The position numbers were made by a program, and so were the translations under genes. This document shows, in pieces, positions 15,297-24,327 of a stretch of 64,000 nucleotides of DNA; the first letter of the stretch is position 1, and each line of letters starts with the position of its first letter. The stretch is taken from contig JAWLCL010000009.1 of NCBI GenBank assembly GCA_041687255.1, positions 124,001-188,000 of the forward strand, read 5' to 3'. Under the pieces are notes generated by a model that ran no database searches, had not been told where the DNA came from, and saw only the letters and a program-made list of their open reading frames with translations. The stretch is from Mariniphaga sp041687255. GTDB taxonomy: Bacteria; Bacteroidota; Bacteroidia; Bacteroidales; Prolixibacteraceae.

Positions 15297-17150
15297 TTAA
15301 TAATCCTTCAGGAAACAGTTAAATGTTGTACCTTTTCCGGGAGTGCTTTCAACTGTAATATATCCTCCATTTTTTTCGATTATGTCTTTTATGAGGTACA
15401 AACCGATTCCTGTGCCTTTCGCTTTTCCGGTATATATGCGTTGAAAAGGAGAGAACAATTTATTGCCATAAACATCCAAATCGATGCCTATGCCATTGTC
15501 ACGGATTGATAAAAGGGTGTATTCGTCTTTTAACTGCGTAGTAATTTCAATGCAAAGAGGTTCGTCTTCACGGCAATATTTAATTGAATTGCTAATCAGG
15601 TTCTTAACTATACTGTACAAATACACTTCAATATAGCTGATGGTTAGCTTGTTAAAACTGCTTTTAATTGAAAACGTGTTTTCGTTGTTTTTAAATTCCA
15701 GCAGGATTTTATCGGTTAACTTTTCAAAATATATAATTGATGCGGCTGATTTATCGTTGCTTCGCATATGAAGAATATCGGTAACACCTTGAATTGTTAC
15801 ATTTAGCTGGTCGGCTAAATCACGGAACCGGTTTAAGAACATTATTTTCTTTTCCGGTGGTAACTGATCCATAAGGTCTAATGCTCCATACATATTCGCC
15901 ACAGGCCCTTTCAGGTCGTGAGCAGCAATATACAGCAAGTCTTCGAAAAGCTTGCTGTCGTTTTTCAACCGTTTTTCAATGGTTCGCTGGTGGGTAACGT
16001 CGGTGTTTGTACCCAACCAGCGAACTATGTTTCCTTCTGCATCTTTTAAAGGTATGGCACGGGTAAGAAACCAGCGATATTTTCCTTCCTTGCTTCTTAG
16101 CGGGAAAAGTTCATCCCACGTCTCTCCCGATTCAATTGATTTTTGTTTGCTTTCTATCACCCGGTTAATATATTTGGGATGATGTACTTTTTGCCAACCC
16201 CAACCCTGCATTTCTTCTAGTGTTGTTCCTGTATATTCGTACCACCGCTTATTGAACCAATAAACCCAACCTTTATTATCCATCATCCAGGCAAGCTGGG
16301 ACATGTTATTGGCCAGTATGCGGAATTTTTCTTCATTTTCCTTTAATGCTTTTTCTGATTCAACACGTTCACTGATATCCATAACGATACCATATGTTTT
16401 TATTGGGTTTTTGTGATGGTCACGTTCTGTTACTCCTCTTATATTCACCCATCGGATTGAACCTCCGGGAAGAATGACCCGGTGATCGATACTGAACTCA
16501 GAATTAATTGATTGAGCATAATGTTGTTGTGCCAGTTTAAGAACTTTATCACGATCCTCGGGATGAACTGCTTCCGGAATTCCGTCTTTCATCACAATGG
16601 ATTCATCCGGCTTTAGTCCATATAAAGCAAGAAATTCCGGTGACCATTGATTTTCTCCAGTTTGTAAATTCCGAAAATAAGTGCCAATCTTTGCAGCAGA
16701 AGAAGTAATCTTATAAAGCTGTAAACTTTTATGAAGTGCTTCTTCTGTTTTTTTCTTTTCAGATATATCTTCAATAACTGCAACAAACATATTAAAACCG
16801 CCACTTTCGGTGGACAATGCGGAACCAGTAAGTTTAATCCACACATTAGTTCCGTCTTTACGGATGTACCTTTTCTCCATACTGTATGAACTTATTTCTC
16901 CGCGATAAAGAGCTTCAGCCTGTATAAGATCAGCCTCCAAATCATCAGGATGTGTAATATCCTGAAATCTTTTTACCAGCAACTCTTCTTTTGAATAGCC
17001 GGTAATCTCTGATAATTTGTTATTTACCATAATAAACCGGCCATCCTGGCTTATTTGAGCCATACCGACTGCTGCATTTTCGAAAGTTAACTTAAACAGT
17101 TGTTCCTGGATGGTAAATTCGGGATTAACTGCATTATTTAATACTGTCAT
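15297..17150 (-). CDS. Soluble sensor histidine kinase with three PAS domains
   Basis: A 617-residue protein without signal peptide or membrane helices, so a cytosolic sensor. PAS1 ~15-135 (ends VAVIEDISEKKKTEEAL), PAS2 ~142-265 (ends IVMDISERVESEKAL), PAS3 ~272-395 (WLGTNTDVTHQRTIEKRL), each with a PAC-like C-terminal motif. The kinase core has the phosphoacceptor His411 in AAHDLKGPV (the HDLK variant common in Bacteroidota), the N box IVKNLISNSIKY (~510), G1 DNGIGI (~550) and G2 GTGIGLYL (~577). There is no receiver domain and no adjacent response regulator, so it is an orphan kinase; its partner could be encoded elsewhere. PAS domains suggest redox, light or small-molecule sensing, but no cofactor-binding residue can be assigned by eye. 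Confidence 0.93.
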   Translation of the reverse strand: MTVLNNAVNPEFTIQEQLFKLTFENAAVGMAQISQDGRFIMVNNKLSEITGYSKEELLVKRFQDITHPDDLEADLIQAEALYRGEISSYSMEKRYIRKDGTNVWIKLTGSALSTESGGFNMFVAVIEDISEKKKTEEALHKSLQLYKITSSAAKIGTYFRNLQTGENQWSPEFLALYGLKPDESIVMKDGIPEAVHPEDRDKVLKLAQQHYAQSINSEFSIDHRVILPGGSIRWVNIRGVTERDHHKNPIKTYGIVMDISERVESEKALKENEEKFRILANNMSQLAWMMDNKGWVYWFNKRWYEYTGTTLEEMQGWGWQKVHHPKYINRVIESKQKSIESGETWDELFPLRSKEGKYRWFLTRAIPLKDAEGNIVRWLGTNTDVTHQRTIEKRLKNDSKLFEDLLYIAAHDLKGPVANMYGALDLMDQLPPEKKIMFLNRFRDLADQLNVTIQGVTDILHMRSNDKSAASIIYFEKLTDKILLEFKNNENTFSIKSSFNKLTISYIEVYLYSIVKNLISNSIKYCREDEPLCIEITTQLKDEYTLLSIRDNGIGIDLDVYGNKLFSPFQRIYTGKAKGTGIGLYLIKDIIEKNGGYITVESTPGKGTTFNCFLKDY

Positions 17151-17402
17151 AAATTAAAAAATGGGAATGATGTGCGAAATATAGTTAATTCGTCCATTAT
17201 TCTTTATAGTACAGGATCAAAAAAAGTTAAAAAATGTTATCCTGATCCTTTAAGATAATTAGAACACATATCAGGCACAGAGTAAAATTAGCATAGCAAA
17301 TCCATTTCATTTGAAGGAACAGCAATAAAGTTTTTTTTCAGGTTTAATGATCTTATGAAGCTATGCTGCAAGTTCCTTCGGGTTTCTTGTTTTTTCAGAT
17401 GT

Positions 17403-19217
17403 TTATTTTTTTACATCATCGTTAAGAAGTTTTCGTTTATCAAGATCCTCAATAATAAAATTGATGAAATTTTCTGCTGCTATTTTCTTAAGTTTTAAAC
17501 GGGCAAAATATTTTACTGAGTCAGCTACCCAATTTTTTGGTTTTCCGGTAATATTTCTTTCAAACCATCCTTTTTTTCTCATTCGCTTAACGATTTCATT
17601 CTCTTCTTTTTCTTTGGCAGGGTTGCTGTCTTGTGTAATGTGTTTAAATACCATGTCAAACCGATTTTCGAATTTTTCTTCCAAAGACATAATATAACTT
17701 AACTTAGCCGACGGAAAATCAAATTCTACTTCAGGGGCGGGGCTTTTTACTTCATACGAAGATGTTTGTTTATTTTCCGTGATTCGTATATCAGGAATTA
17801 TTGGCAGAAAAGACTGGGAATCATCACCTTTTATTAAAAATGAATTTTTAATTTTTTCATAACCAAACTCAATGATGGGATTTTTTGCATTTGCAGGAAC
17901 ACTAAAATACCTTTGAATAAAACGCTGAGCATTTCTTCTTCCCAGTAAAAAATCATGTATTCTGAACTTTTTGCTAAAAAAACCTGAGAAGCCGCTTAAT
18001 CCCCCACATGCAAGAGAATACTCGCAAATCTCGTCAGTTTTTGGATCTCTTCTTATCGGAACAACCATAAATCGTGTATAATTATCTTCATCATATGCAT
18101 TCTCAAGTTCTTCGCCTTTGAACATTAATTGTTGACGCATAGACTTTAATATTGCCGGAATTGTGTATTTTAATGCTTCTTTTGGTACATAACTTTCTTC
18201 AGTTGTTGTTTCATAATTTGGGAAAGGGTCAATCATAATTACTGTTGTATCGAACTCTGAAGCGTTTTTTTTCATTTGCCCCTGATTGTTTGATTGAGTC
18301 GTTCTTCTCCTTTCCAGAATTTTATCAGTTATGCCAAATGGCTCGTTATCAATCAAACCGCCATCAACGGTTACGCAGGTATATTTGGGATCATAATATT
18401 TAAGAATACTATCCTTCCCAATGTTCAGGTACGGTTGTGTATATATGTATTCGTTGTTTCGGCAGACCTGCCTTGGGGCGAGGCCCACAGGAAATGCGCC
18501 GGTTGCCATTGCGGCCTGTTTAAGAATATCACGATTCCCTTCATCTGAAGAATTAAAGTGAACAGGGATTTTTCCATCGTTATTGAACATGTTGTTTTCG
18601 CTTAATTGAAAATGGGCAATATCCAAATGACGAAGCATCCGGTGCTCGCTTTCACCCAGTGCTGTTTTAAATTTAACTTTGTAGTTTAATCCTCTGAGGT
18701 TGGTTAAGGTTGTAATAATCTCCAGGTTATTTGCGATATAATCCCTTTTACAGTCGGGGTTCTTTCTGAAGTTGTCAATGGTTTTTCCGGCCAGCGTTTC
18801 AATAAAGGTGGAATTAAAAATCGACTTAACTTCATTGGATGCACTGTTTATAATATCTCCATTATCCAGCATCTGGTTCATCATATCCGCTTCATCTGTT
18901 TCTGTCATATTTACCCAGGCATTGAAAAGTGGATTCTCTTTTGAAACCGGACTATGTACATTTGCACTGGTAATGTGCGGAAATTCATCCTGAACCGCAC
19001 CGGCTGTTATTGCTGCTGTCATGCCACCTGCAGAAGCTCCTGTAAGGACTTCGATAAGAACGTTGTGTTTTGGTACACCCGGCAAATTTAATTCTTTGGC
19101 CTTATTCCAGTGTTCCAGGCTTTCAAGCAAATAATCGATTACCCCTGCTGTATATGCACCGGCGGACACAGCTCCTGCCATACATATGCCTATACGAAAT
19201 GTGTGTGTTTTTTTCAT
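17403..19217 (-). CDS. Patatin-like phospholipase family protein
   Basis: A 604-residue protein when started at 19217 (MKKTHTFRIGICMAGAVSAG), chosen because the conserved glycine-rich strand begins right after it; a longer frame to 19301 adds 28 unconserved residues. Patatin marks: oxyanion-loop MAGAVSAGAYTAGV (~13-26), nucleophile elbow GASAGG with Ser62, and the catalytic Asp285 in VDGGLIDNEP. Together these form the Ser-Asp dyad of lipid acyl hydrolases. No signal peptide, so the enzyme is cytosolic or peripheral. Length is about twice a minimal patatin domain; the C-terminal half (~330-604) contains FSGFFSKKFRIHDFLLGRRNAQRFI and a Lys/Glu-rich tail, seen in large bacterial patatins of unknown function. 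Confidence 0.9.
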   Translation of the reverse strand: MKKTHTFRIGICMAGAVSAGAYTAGVIDYLLESLEHWNKAKELNLPGVPKHNVLIEVLTGASAGGMTAAITAGAVQDEFPHITSANVHSPVSKENPLFNAWVNMTETDEADMMNQMLDNGDIINSASNEVKSIFNSTFIETLAGKTIDNFRKNPDCKRDYIANNLEIITTLTNLRGLNYKVKFKTALGESEHRMLRHLDIAHFQLSENNMFNNDGKIPVHFNSSDEGNRDILKQAAMATGAFPVGLAPRQVCRNNEYIYTQPYLNIGKDSILKYYDPKYTCVTVDGGLIDNEPFGITDKILERRRTTQSNNQGQMKKNASEFDTTVIMIDPFPNYETTTEESYVPKEALKYTIPAILKSMRQQLMFKGEELENAYDEDNYTRFMVVPIRRDPKTDEICEYSLACGGLSGFSGFFSKKFRIHDFLLGRRNAQRFIQRYFSVPANAKNPIIEFGYEKIKNSFLIKGDDSQSFLPIIPDIRITENKQTSSYEVKSPAPEVEFDFPSAKLSYIMSLEEKFENRFDMVFKHITQDSNPAKEKEENEIVKRMRKKGWFERNITGKPKNWVADSVKYFARLKLKKIAAENFINFIIEDLDKRKLLNDDVKK

Positions 19218-19381
19218 GGTAATAAGTTTTAATATTGGAATAGAGTGATGATTTTGAATTAATGATTTTTTTGTTAAAACATTAATCCTGAAAAACAACA
19301 ATTTTAACAGAGCTATTTTTAAAGCAATTTCCTGATTAATTTAGTAATTTTTAGTGATTAATGCAATAGGTTATTCGTTCA

Positions 19382-19540
19382 TTGATTTCAAAAGATTTTA
19401 TTGTAAAGGAGATTGCATATAATGAACCTTTTTCATTCATTGTTATGCGATTGCATAATGGTGAAATATCCAAATGTTTTGATAAGGAGGACGACAAGAA
19501 AATCAATCGCGGTAGAGTGGCTTATCGGGCGTTAAAATGA
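19382..19540 (+). CDS. Possible small ORF or gene remnant, ~52 aa
   Basis: A plus-strand frame open from 19370 to a TGA at 19538-19540, with a very protein-like translation (SKDFIVKEIAYNEPFSFIVM, then RLHNGEISKCFDKEDDKK and INRGRVAYRALK). The only candidate starts are TTG at 19382 or ATG at 19436. An in-frame ATG at 19361 is cut off by TAG at 19367-19369, so this may be a gene with a recent nonsense mutation. It overlaps the 3' end of the convergent NDH-2 gene by 38 bp. No family recognised. Confidence 0.35.
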   Translation: MISKDFIVKEIAYNEPFSFIVMRLHNGEISKCFDKEDDKKINRGRVAYRALK

Positions 19541-20789
19541 GCCGTAAAGAACTGTCTTTGGTCAGGTAGCTCCATGCCCAGTTAATAAAAATTATCAGTT
19601 TGTTTTTTACAGAAAGGATCAGCATGAGATGCAAAAACATCCATGCCAGCCAGGCAATATACCCTTTGAACCGGATAAACGGCAAATCCACCACTGCCTT
19701 ATTCCGGCCAATAGTAGCCATTGAACCCAAATCTTTATACTCATAATCCTGTAAAGGCTTGTTTTCAATCTTCCGTTTCAGATTTTTAGCCAGCAGCCGG
19801 GCCTGGTTAATGGCCACATTGGCTACCTGTGGATGTCCCTGCGGATATTTAGAGGTAACCATACGTGCAACATCACCAACAGCAAATATATTTTCAAATC
19901 CCTTTACTCTGTTGTGCCGGGTTACTGTTATCCGGTTGTTGGCAACCCAGCAATCCTTAGGCAGCCCTTCTACTTTATTGCCCGTAACACCGGCAGCCCA
20001 TATCACTGTTGATGAAGGTACCGATTCTCCATCCGAAAGAAGTACCGCTTTCCCATCGTACCCGGTAACAAAGGTTTCTGTTTTTATGACCACACCCATA
20101 TTGGTCAGGTAGCGTCCTGATGCTTTTCTTGCTGTTTTGCTCATGCTGCTCAACGTACTTTTACTTCCTTCAATGAGGTAGATGGTCAGCTGTGAAAAAT
20201 CGATTCCCGGATAATCTTTAGGCAGCACATTGTTTTTTATTTCAGCAAATGCACCGGCCAGTTCCACTCCTGTTGGTCCTGCTCCGACAATGACCAGGTT
20301 AAGCAGGTGCTGTTTTTCCTCCGCGCCGGCATGCAGTACCTTTTCAAAAACTGTAATGATGTGGTTGCGTATGGCAATGGCATCGTAAGTCGTTTTGAGT
20401 GTAAAAACTTTCTTTTCAATGGACTCATTATTGAAGAAATTAGTTTTACAACCGGTAGCAATGACCAGGTAATCGTAGTGAAATTCCCCTGTGCCGGTTT
20501 CCAGTTTATTTTCCGCTGGTTTAATATGCTGCACTTCAGTGAGCCTGATTTGCGTTGATTTATTGGAATGAAAAACATGCCTTAGCGGAAAGGAAATACT
20601 TGATGGTTCAATCTGTGATGTTGCTACCTGATAAAACAGCGGCTGAAACTGGTGATGATTCAGTCGGTCGAGCAGTAAAACTTCAAACAATTTCTTATCG
20701 AGATTCCTGACCAGTTGGACACCTGCAAACCCACCTCCTATTACAATTACCTTTTTTTTCACTTTTATAAAACCTTCATGGATTGTCAA
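19503..20789 (-). CDS. ndh: Type II NADH dehydrogenase (NDH-2)
   Basis: A 428-residue FAD-dependent NADH:quinone oxidoreductase, single-subunit and non-proton-pumping. First dinucleotide fold KKVIVIGGGFAGVQLVRNLD (~12-31) binds FAD; second fold LVIVGAGPTGVELAGAF (~165) binds NADH; IFAVGDVAR (~305) is the conserved FAD-contact motif. NHHQFQPLFYQVAT near residue 45 is typical of NDH-2. The C-terminal segment GYIAWLAWMFLHLMLILSVKNKLIIF (quoted in part as AWLAWMFLHLMLILSV) is the amphipathic/membrane-anchoring region of the family. It feeds electrons from cytosolic NADH to menaquinone at the inner membrane. It is a single minus-strand gene. Confidence 0.92.
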   Translation of the reverse strand: MTIHEGFIKVKKKVIVIGGGFAGVQLVRNLDKKLFEVLLLDRLNHHQFQPLFYQVATSQIEPSSISFPLRHVFHSNKSTQIRLTEVQHIKPAENKLETGTGEFHYDYLVIATGCKTNFFNNESIEKKVFTLKTTYDAIAIRNHIITVFEKVLHAGAEEKQHLLNLVIVGAGPTGVELAGAFAEIKNNVLPKDYPGIDFSQLTIYLIEGSKSTLSSMSKTARKASGRYLTNMGVVIKTETFVTGYDGKAVLLSDGESVPSSTVIWAAGVTGNKVEGLPKDCWVANNRITVTRHNRVKGFENIFAVGDVARMVTSKYPQGHPQVANVAINQARLLAKNLKRKIENKPLQDYEYKDLGSMATIGRNKAVVDLPFIRFKGYIAWLAWMFLHLMLILSVKNKLIIFINWAWSYLTKDSSLRLILTPDKPLYRD

Positions 20790-20939
20790 AATGTTATTCC
20801 TTTAACCTGTTTCCGGGCGGAATTGTTTTTTAAATTTCCTGATTAACATGCTTCTTCCCTGTTTCATTGATTTTCTTTCGATTATGGTAATCAGGTAATT
20901 CTTTATTAATTACTGTTCATATACTACCGTTCATTATTT

Positions 20940-21062
20940 TCATTTCAGTACCTCTCCATCGTTTGCTTTCTTTTGAGGCATTAACGGGAACAAAGGAATA
21001 GCAGTTACCACACTTTCGATATCAGACCGGGTATCAATAATGAATTAAAGTTTTTTTTCCAT
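20940..21062 (-). pseudogene. Gene remnant upstream of ndh (C-terminal fragment-like)
   Basis: On the minus strand a frame begins MEKKL (ATG at 21062), meets TAA at 21045-21047, and continues as FIIDTRSDIESVVTAIPLFP, then LMPQKKANDGEVLK to a TGA at 20940-20942. The part after the stop is strikingly protein-like, and the pattern hydrophobic strand - S/E helix - hxxPLFPxM recalls the C-terminus of small ferredoxin-like dimeric barrels (muconolactone isomerase or YCII type). I read it as a decayed or truncated gene. The remaining part of 20790-21137 shows nothing. Confidence 0.35.
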
Positions 21063-21137
21063 TGCCGGCATTCAGCAGAATTTTTTCGATGAAATTTTCT
21101 ATTTTAGGCCTGTTTCAATGATTTTAAATTCAGGAAT

Positions 21138-22376
21138 ATGGGCCGGTATCTGATGGTTTTTGCAGCTTTTTTAGTGTTTTTAGCGTGTTCTGTTGAAAAC
21201 GATTCCCCTTCACAATGGCGGGGACCGAATCGAGCTGGGATTTATTATGAGTCAGGGCTGCTGGATGCATGGCCTGAAGGTGGTCCTGAATTGCTTTGGA
21301 GCTACGAAGGATTAGGAGAGGGGCACACCAGTGCAGCTATCGGCCTCAACAGCATTTTTGTAACCGGAATGCCCGATACAGCAGGCGTACTTTATTGCTT
21401 CAGTTTAGATGGGAACCTGCTCTGGGAAAAAACTTACGGCACCGAATGGCACATCAACTACACCGGTCCGCGTTCAACACCTGTTATTGCAGGTAACCAT
21501 GTCTACCTTGAAAGCGGGATGGGCGTGGTGTATTGTTTTGATGCTTTATCAGGCAATATCATCTGGGAAGCCGATTTACTTAAAAGGTTCGGTGCCGCAA
21601 ACATTCAGTGGGGCATGACCGAGTCGCTGCTGATTGACGGCGATAATATCATTTGCACTCCCGGAGGGGAAAAGCACAATGTGGCGGCTCTGGACCGTTT
21701 TACCGGCGAAACTGTATGGACCAGCCCCGGATATGGCGAACCGGCTGCCTACTGTTCTCCCGTTTTGATTGAACACAATAACATACGATTGGTAGTTGCA
21801 ATGACTGCCACTTCAATTATCGGTATTGATGCCGGCACCGGGGAAATGTACTGGAGAGCTGAGCAGAGGCAGCAAAATAAAATTCATGCAAATACACCTG
21901 TGTATTCCGCTGGTGTGATTTACTGTTCAAGTGCTTCTGCTCCTCAAAACAGCGGAACTTTGGCCCTTAGGCTGAGTGACGATGGGAAACAGGTGGAGCA
22001 GTTGTGGCGGAATGAATTACTTCAGAACCTGATGGGCGGAATTGTGCTGCTTGATGGTTATATTTTCGGATCAACTTACCGTTCCGATAACTGGTACGCC
22101 GTTGATATTTCGAATGGTGAAGCTAACTTGCTGACAAAAGATTTTAAAAATGGGGTGATTGTGTATGCCGACGGACTGTTTTACCTGTACAGCGAATCGG
22201 GCGAAGTGGCGCTGGTAAAGATGGAGCATGAAAACTTTGAAATCAGGGGCCGGTTTTCGGTTCCTCTGGGAACCGGCCAGCACTGGGCGCATCCGGTAAT
22301 CCACAATAAGTTGTTATACATCAGGCACGGTGATGCACTGATGGTGTATGATATTGCCGAAGTATCAAATGGTTAA
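21138..22376 (+). CDS. PQQ-like beta-propeller repeat lipoprotein
   Basis: A 412-residue lipoprotein (MGRYLMVFAAFLVFLAC, Cys17). The mature part opens with QWRGPNRAGIYYESGLLDAW, typical of outer-membrane PQQ-like propellers, and contains repeated Trp/Gly blades: GVLYCFSLDGNLLWEKTYG, GVVYCFDALSGNIIWEADL, HNVAALDRFTGETVWTSPG, SIIGIDAGTGEMYWRAEQ. About seven blades are expected. The fold (PF13360/PF13570) is shared with BamB, but the RGPNR N-terminus is characteristic of stand-alone secreted propellers in Bacteroidota and Planctomycetes, not BamB itself. Role unknown; pyrroloquinoline quinone binding is not implied. Confidence 0.88.
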   Translation: MGRYLMVFAAFLVFLACSVENDSPSQWRGPNRAGIYYESGLLDAWPEGGPELLWSYEGLGEGHTSAAIGLNSIFVTGMPDTAGVLYCFSLDGNLLWEKTYGTEWHINYTGPRSTPVIAGNHVYLESGMGVVYCFDALSGNIIWEADLLKRFGAANIQWGMTESLLIDGDNIICTPGGEKHNVAALDRFTGETVWTSPGYGEPAAYCSPVLIEHNNIRLVVAMTATSIIGIDAGTGEMYWRAEQRQQNKIHANTPVYSAGVIYCSSASAPQNSGTLALRLSDDGKQVEQLWRNELLQNLMGGIVLLDGYIFGSTYRSDNWYAVDISNGEANLLTKDFKNGVIVYADGLFYLYSESGEVALVKMEHENFEIRGRFSVPLGTGQHWAHPVIHNKLLYIRHGDALMVYDIAEVSNG

Positions 22377-22475
22377 ATTGTCTATTATCGTTGCGCTTCG
22401 ACCAATGGTTAAATGAGCAGGTTTAGTCTGACTTTAGACCCAATGGCGGCGTTAACACCGTAACGGGCTGCAACT

Positions 22476-22498
22476 TTGCCTGTCCAGCCGACAGGCAA
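22476..22498. repeat. Palindromic TTGCCTGTC/GACAGGCAA unit
   Basis: TTGCCTGTC (22476-22484) and its exact complement GACAGGCAA (22490-22498) flank a 5-nt loop. Copy of the same family that occurs at 9836, 26569 and 28798. It lies in the gap between the propeller lipoprotein and the SMR gene (convergent ends), where it could also act as a hairpin terminator. Confidence 0.7.
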
Positions 22499-22632
22499 CT
22501 CATTTGTACCGATAACCCTAGGGATAATAGTCATCAGTTAGTATGAGCTGTTCCTTATGCTTTTTTTATACTGCACTTGTTTACAGTTGCTTTGATTTTG
22601 GTTTTATTAGCCACCCCTTTGTTTTTTCATTT

Positions 22633-22959
22633 TCAAAGGGATACTGCTTTAAGACCAACTATCGATGCAACTAAAGTTGTCAGGAAGAACAGCCGCAAAA
22701 AGGTAGTCGGTTCTTTGAAAACAAAAATTCCTATCAGGGCAGTTCCTGTTGCACCTATTCCTGTCCATACTGCATAAGCTGTCCCGATAGGCAGCGTCTG
22801 AGTTGCTTTTATCAATAATCCCATACTTATGCTAAGAGCAATAAAAAATCCTGCATACCAGAAGTACATTTCATTTCCTGTGGTCTCTTTTGCTTTTCCG
22901 AGACAGAAGGCGAAAGCCACTTCAAATAAGCCTGCTGCTATTAATATTAGCCAGTTCAT
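22633..22959 (-). CDS. SMR family small multidrug/guanidinium exporter (SugE/Gdx-like)
   Basis: A 108-residue protein with four transmembrane helices. The proton- and substrate-binding Glu13 is in GLFEVAFAF of helix 1, and the WTGIGATGTALIGIFVFKEP segment of helix 3 is the signature that separates SugE/Gdx-type members from EmrE-type drug exporters. Gdx proteins export guanidinium as antiparallel dimers in the inner membrane. No guanidine riboswitch is evident in the ~100 bp upstream. It is monocistronic on the minus strand with a possible TATCTTTG box at 23062-23069. Confidence 0.92.
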   Translation of the reverse strand: MNWLILIAAGLFEVAFAFCLGKAKETTGNEMYFWYAGFFIALSISMGLLIKATQTLPIGTAYAVWTGIGATGTALIGIFVFKEPTTFLRLFFLTTLVASIVGLKAVSL

Positions 22960-23061
22960 ATATTGCTTTTATAAAACATATTTATATTGGAGCAAGTGGA
23001 TTGCGAAATTGATGCCGGGAGGTGTATTATTTTTAAAATATTTCATTTGCCGTTGTTTTTG

Positions 23062-23069
23062 CAAAGATA
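23062..23069 (-). promoter_or_regulatory. Possible -7 promoter box of the SMR gene
   Basis: Minus strand reads TATCTTTG, an exact TAnnTTTG match, 103 bp upstream of the start at 22959. The -33 element is not clear. Confidence 0.35.
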
Positions 23070-23173
23070 CAAATCAGCATTTAATTTTTATGTTTTGTTT
23101 GAGAATGCACGGAAACTTAATTTGCCGGGCACTTTAAATTATTCTGATATATTTACAGCAAAAATGTTATACT

Positions 23174-24178
23174 ATGAACTTCTTTAGAATTTTACCGGCA
23201 CTTTCAGTTGCAGTGTTTCTTTGCAGCAGCGTTTTTTCCCAAACCACAGCGTTTGATAATCCCATAGCGGATCAACGTGCCGACCCGTGGGTGTATAAAA
23301 CCGATGACGGGATGTATTATCTTATTGCTACTGTTCCGGAATACGACAGGATTGTAATGAGGAAGGCAACGAGCATAAACGGATTAAAGAACGCCGAAGA
23401 AAAAGAAATCTGGCATAAACATGAAATAGGGGAGATGGGGCACCACATCTGGGCGCCGGAGTTGCATAGGATTGACGGGAAATGGTACATATATTTTGCA
23501 GCAGGTGAAGCGGAGGATATCTGGAATATAAGGATGTGGGTGTTGTCGAATACTTCAGATGACCCCCTGGAGGGCACATGGGAAGAAGAAGGAAAAATAA
23601 AAACTCAAAGGGAGTCTTTTTCACTGGATGCAACTACATTTGAACACCGTGGTAGAAGATACCTGATATGGGCGCAAAACGTAAGGGGAGGAGCACACGG
23701 TACGGCGCTTGTGTTGTCAGAAATGAAAGATCCCCATACACTGACCGGGCCTGAGGTGGTTATTACCGAACCTGAATTCAGCTGGGAAAGGATGAAGTAC
23801 AATGTAAATGAAGGGCCTGCAGTAATCAAACGGGGAGGGAAAATTTTTGTCTCCTATTCAGCCAGTGCCACCAATCATAACTATTGCATGGGATTGTTGT
23901 GGATTGATGAAGATGCCGATTTGCTGGATGCCGCCAACTGGAGTAAATCGCCGGGTCCGGTGTTTTATACTAATGAGGAGTTACATAGATACGGACCGGG
24001 ACATAATTCATTTACTACTGCCGAAGACGACGAAACGGTAATCATGATTTACCATGCCCGCAATTACAAGGAAATTCAGGGTCATGAACTTTCGGATCCC
24101 AATCGTGCCACCCGGGCAAGGGTCGTTCAATGGACCGAAAGCGGTTTTCCCGATTTCATGCAGAACCGGGCTGATTAA
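23174..24178 (+). CDS. Exported glycoside hydrolase family 43 enzyme (arabinofuranosidase-like)
   Basis: A 334-residue protein with a signal peptide (MNFFRILPALSVAVFLCSSVFSQ). All three GH43 catalytic positions are visible: general base Asp37 in RADPWVYK, pKa-modulating Asp152 in SLDATTF, and general acid Glu213 in NEGPAV; His in YGPGHNSF (~271) is the usual fourth conserved residue. The ADPWVYK...YYLIATVPEYDRI pattern resembles exo-alpha-1,5-L-arabinofuranosidases of GH43 (subfamily 26-like). It would release arabinose from arabinan or arabino-oligosaccharides in the periplasm or outside. It is not embedded in a polysaccharide utilisation locus here. Confidence 0.88.
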   Translation: MNFFRILPALSVAVFLCSSVFSQTTAFDNPIADQRADPWVYKTDDGMYYLIATVPEYDRIVMRKATSINGLKNAEEKEIWHKHEIGEMGHHIWAPELHRIDGKWYIYFAAGEAEDIWNIRMWVLSNTSDDPLEGTWEEEGKIKTQRESFSLDATTFEHRGRRYLIWAQNVRGGAHGTALVLSEMKDPHTLTGPEVVITEPEFSWERMKYNVNEGPAVIKRGGKIFVSYSASATNHNYCMGLLWIDEDADLLDAANWSKSPGPVFYTNEELHRYGPGHNSFTTAEDDETVIMIYHARNYKEIQGHELSDPNRATRARVVQWTESGFPDFMQNRAD

Positions 24179-24257
24179 GCGTCACCCATCAGCAACAAAG
24201 ATAATAATCACTTGATTCATCTTCTTTTGCATAACTGATTGTAACTGTAAAATTTCC

Positions 24258-24265
24258 TATCTTTA
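24258..24265 (+). promoter_or_regulatory. Possible -7 promoter box of the molybdenum hydroxylase gene
   Basis: TATCTTTA, one base off TAnnTTTG, 63 bp before the start at 24328. Confidence 0.3.
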
Positions 24266-24327
24266 AGCTTCTGGTCGATATCAGATAAATAATGGCTTTC
24301 AATGGGTAACAAAAAAAGATCAACGTT

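Noticed and set aside
22505..22535. CCCTAGGGATAATAG-like string resembling a homing-endonuclease (I-SceI) site in 23S rRNA
   Set aside because: Only a partial match; flanking DNA has no similarity to 23S rRNA and no endonuclease gene is near.
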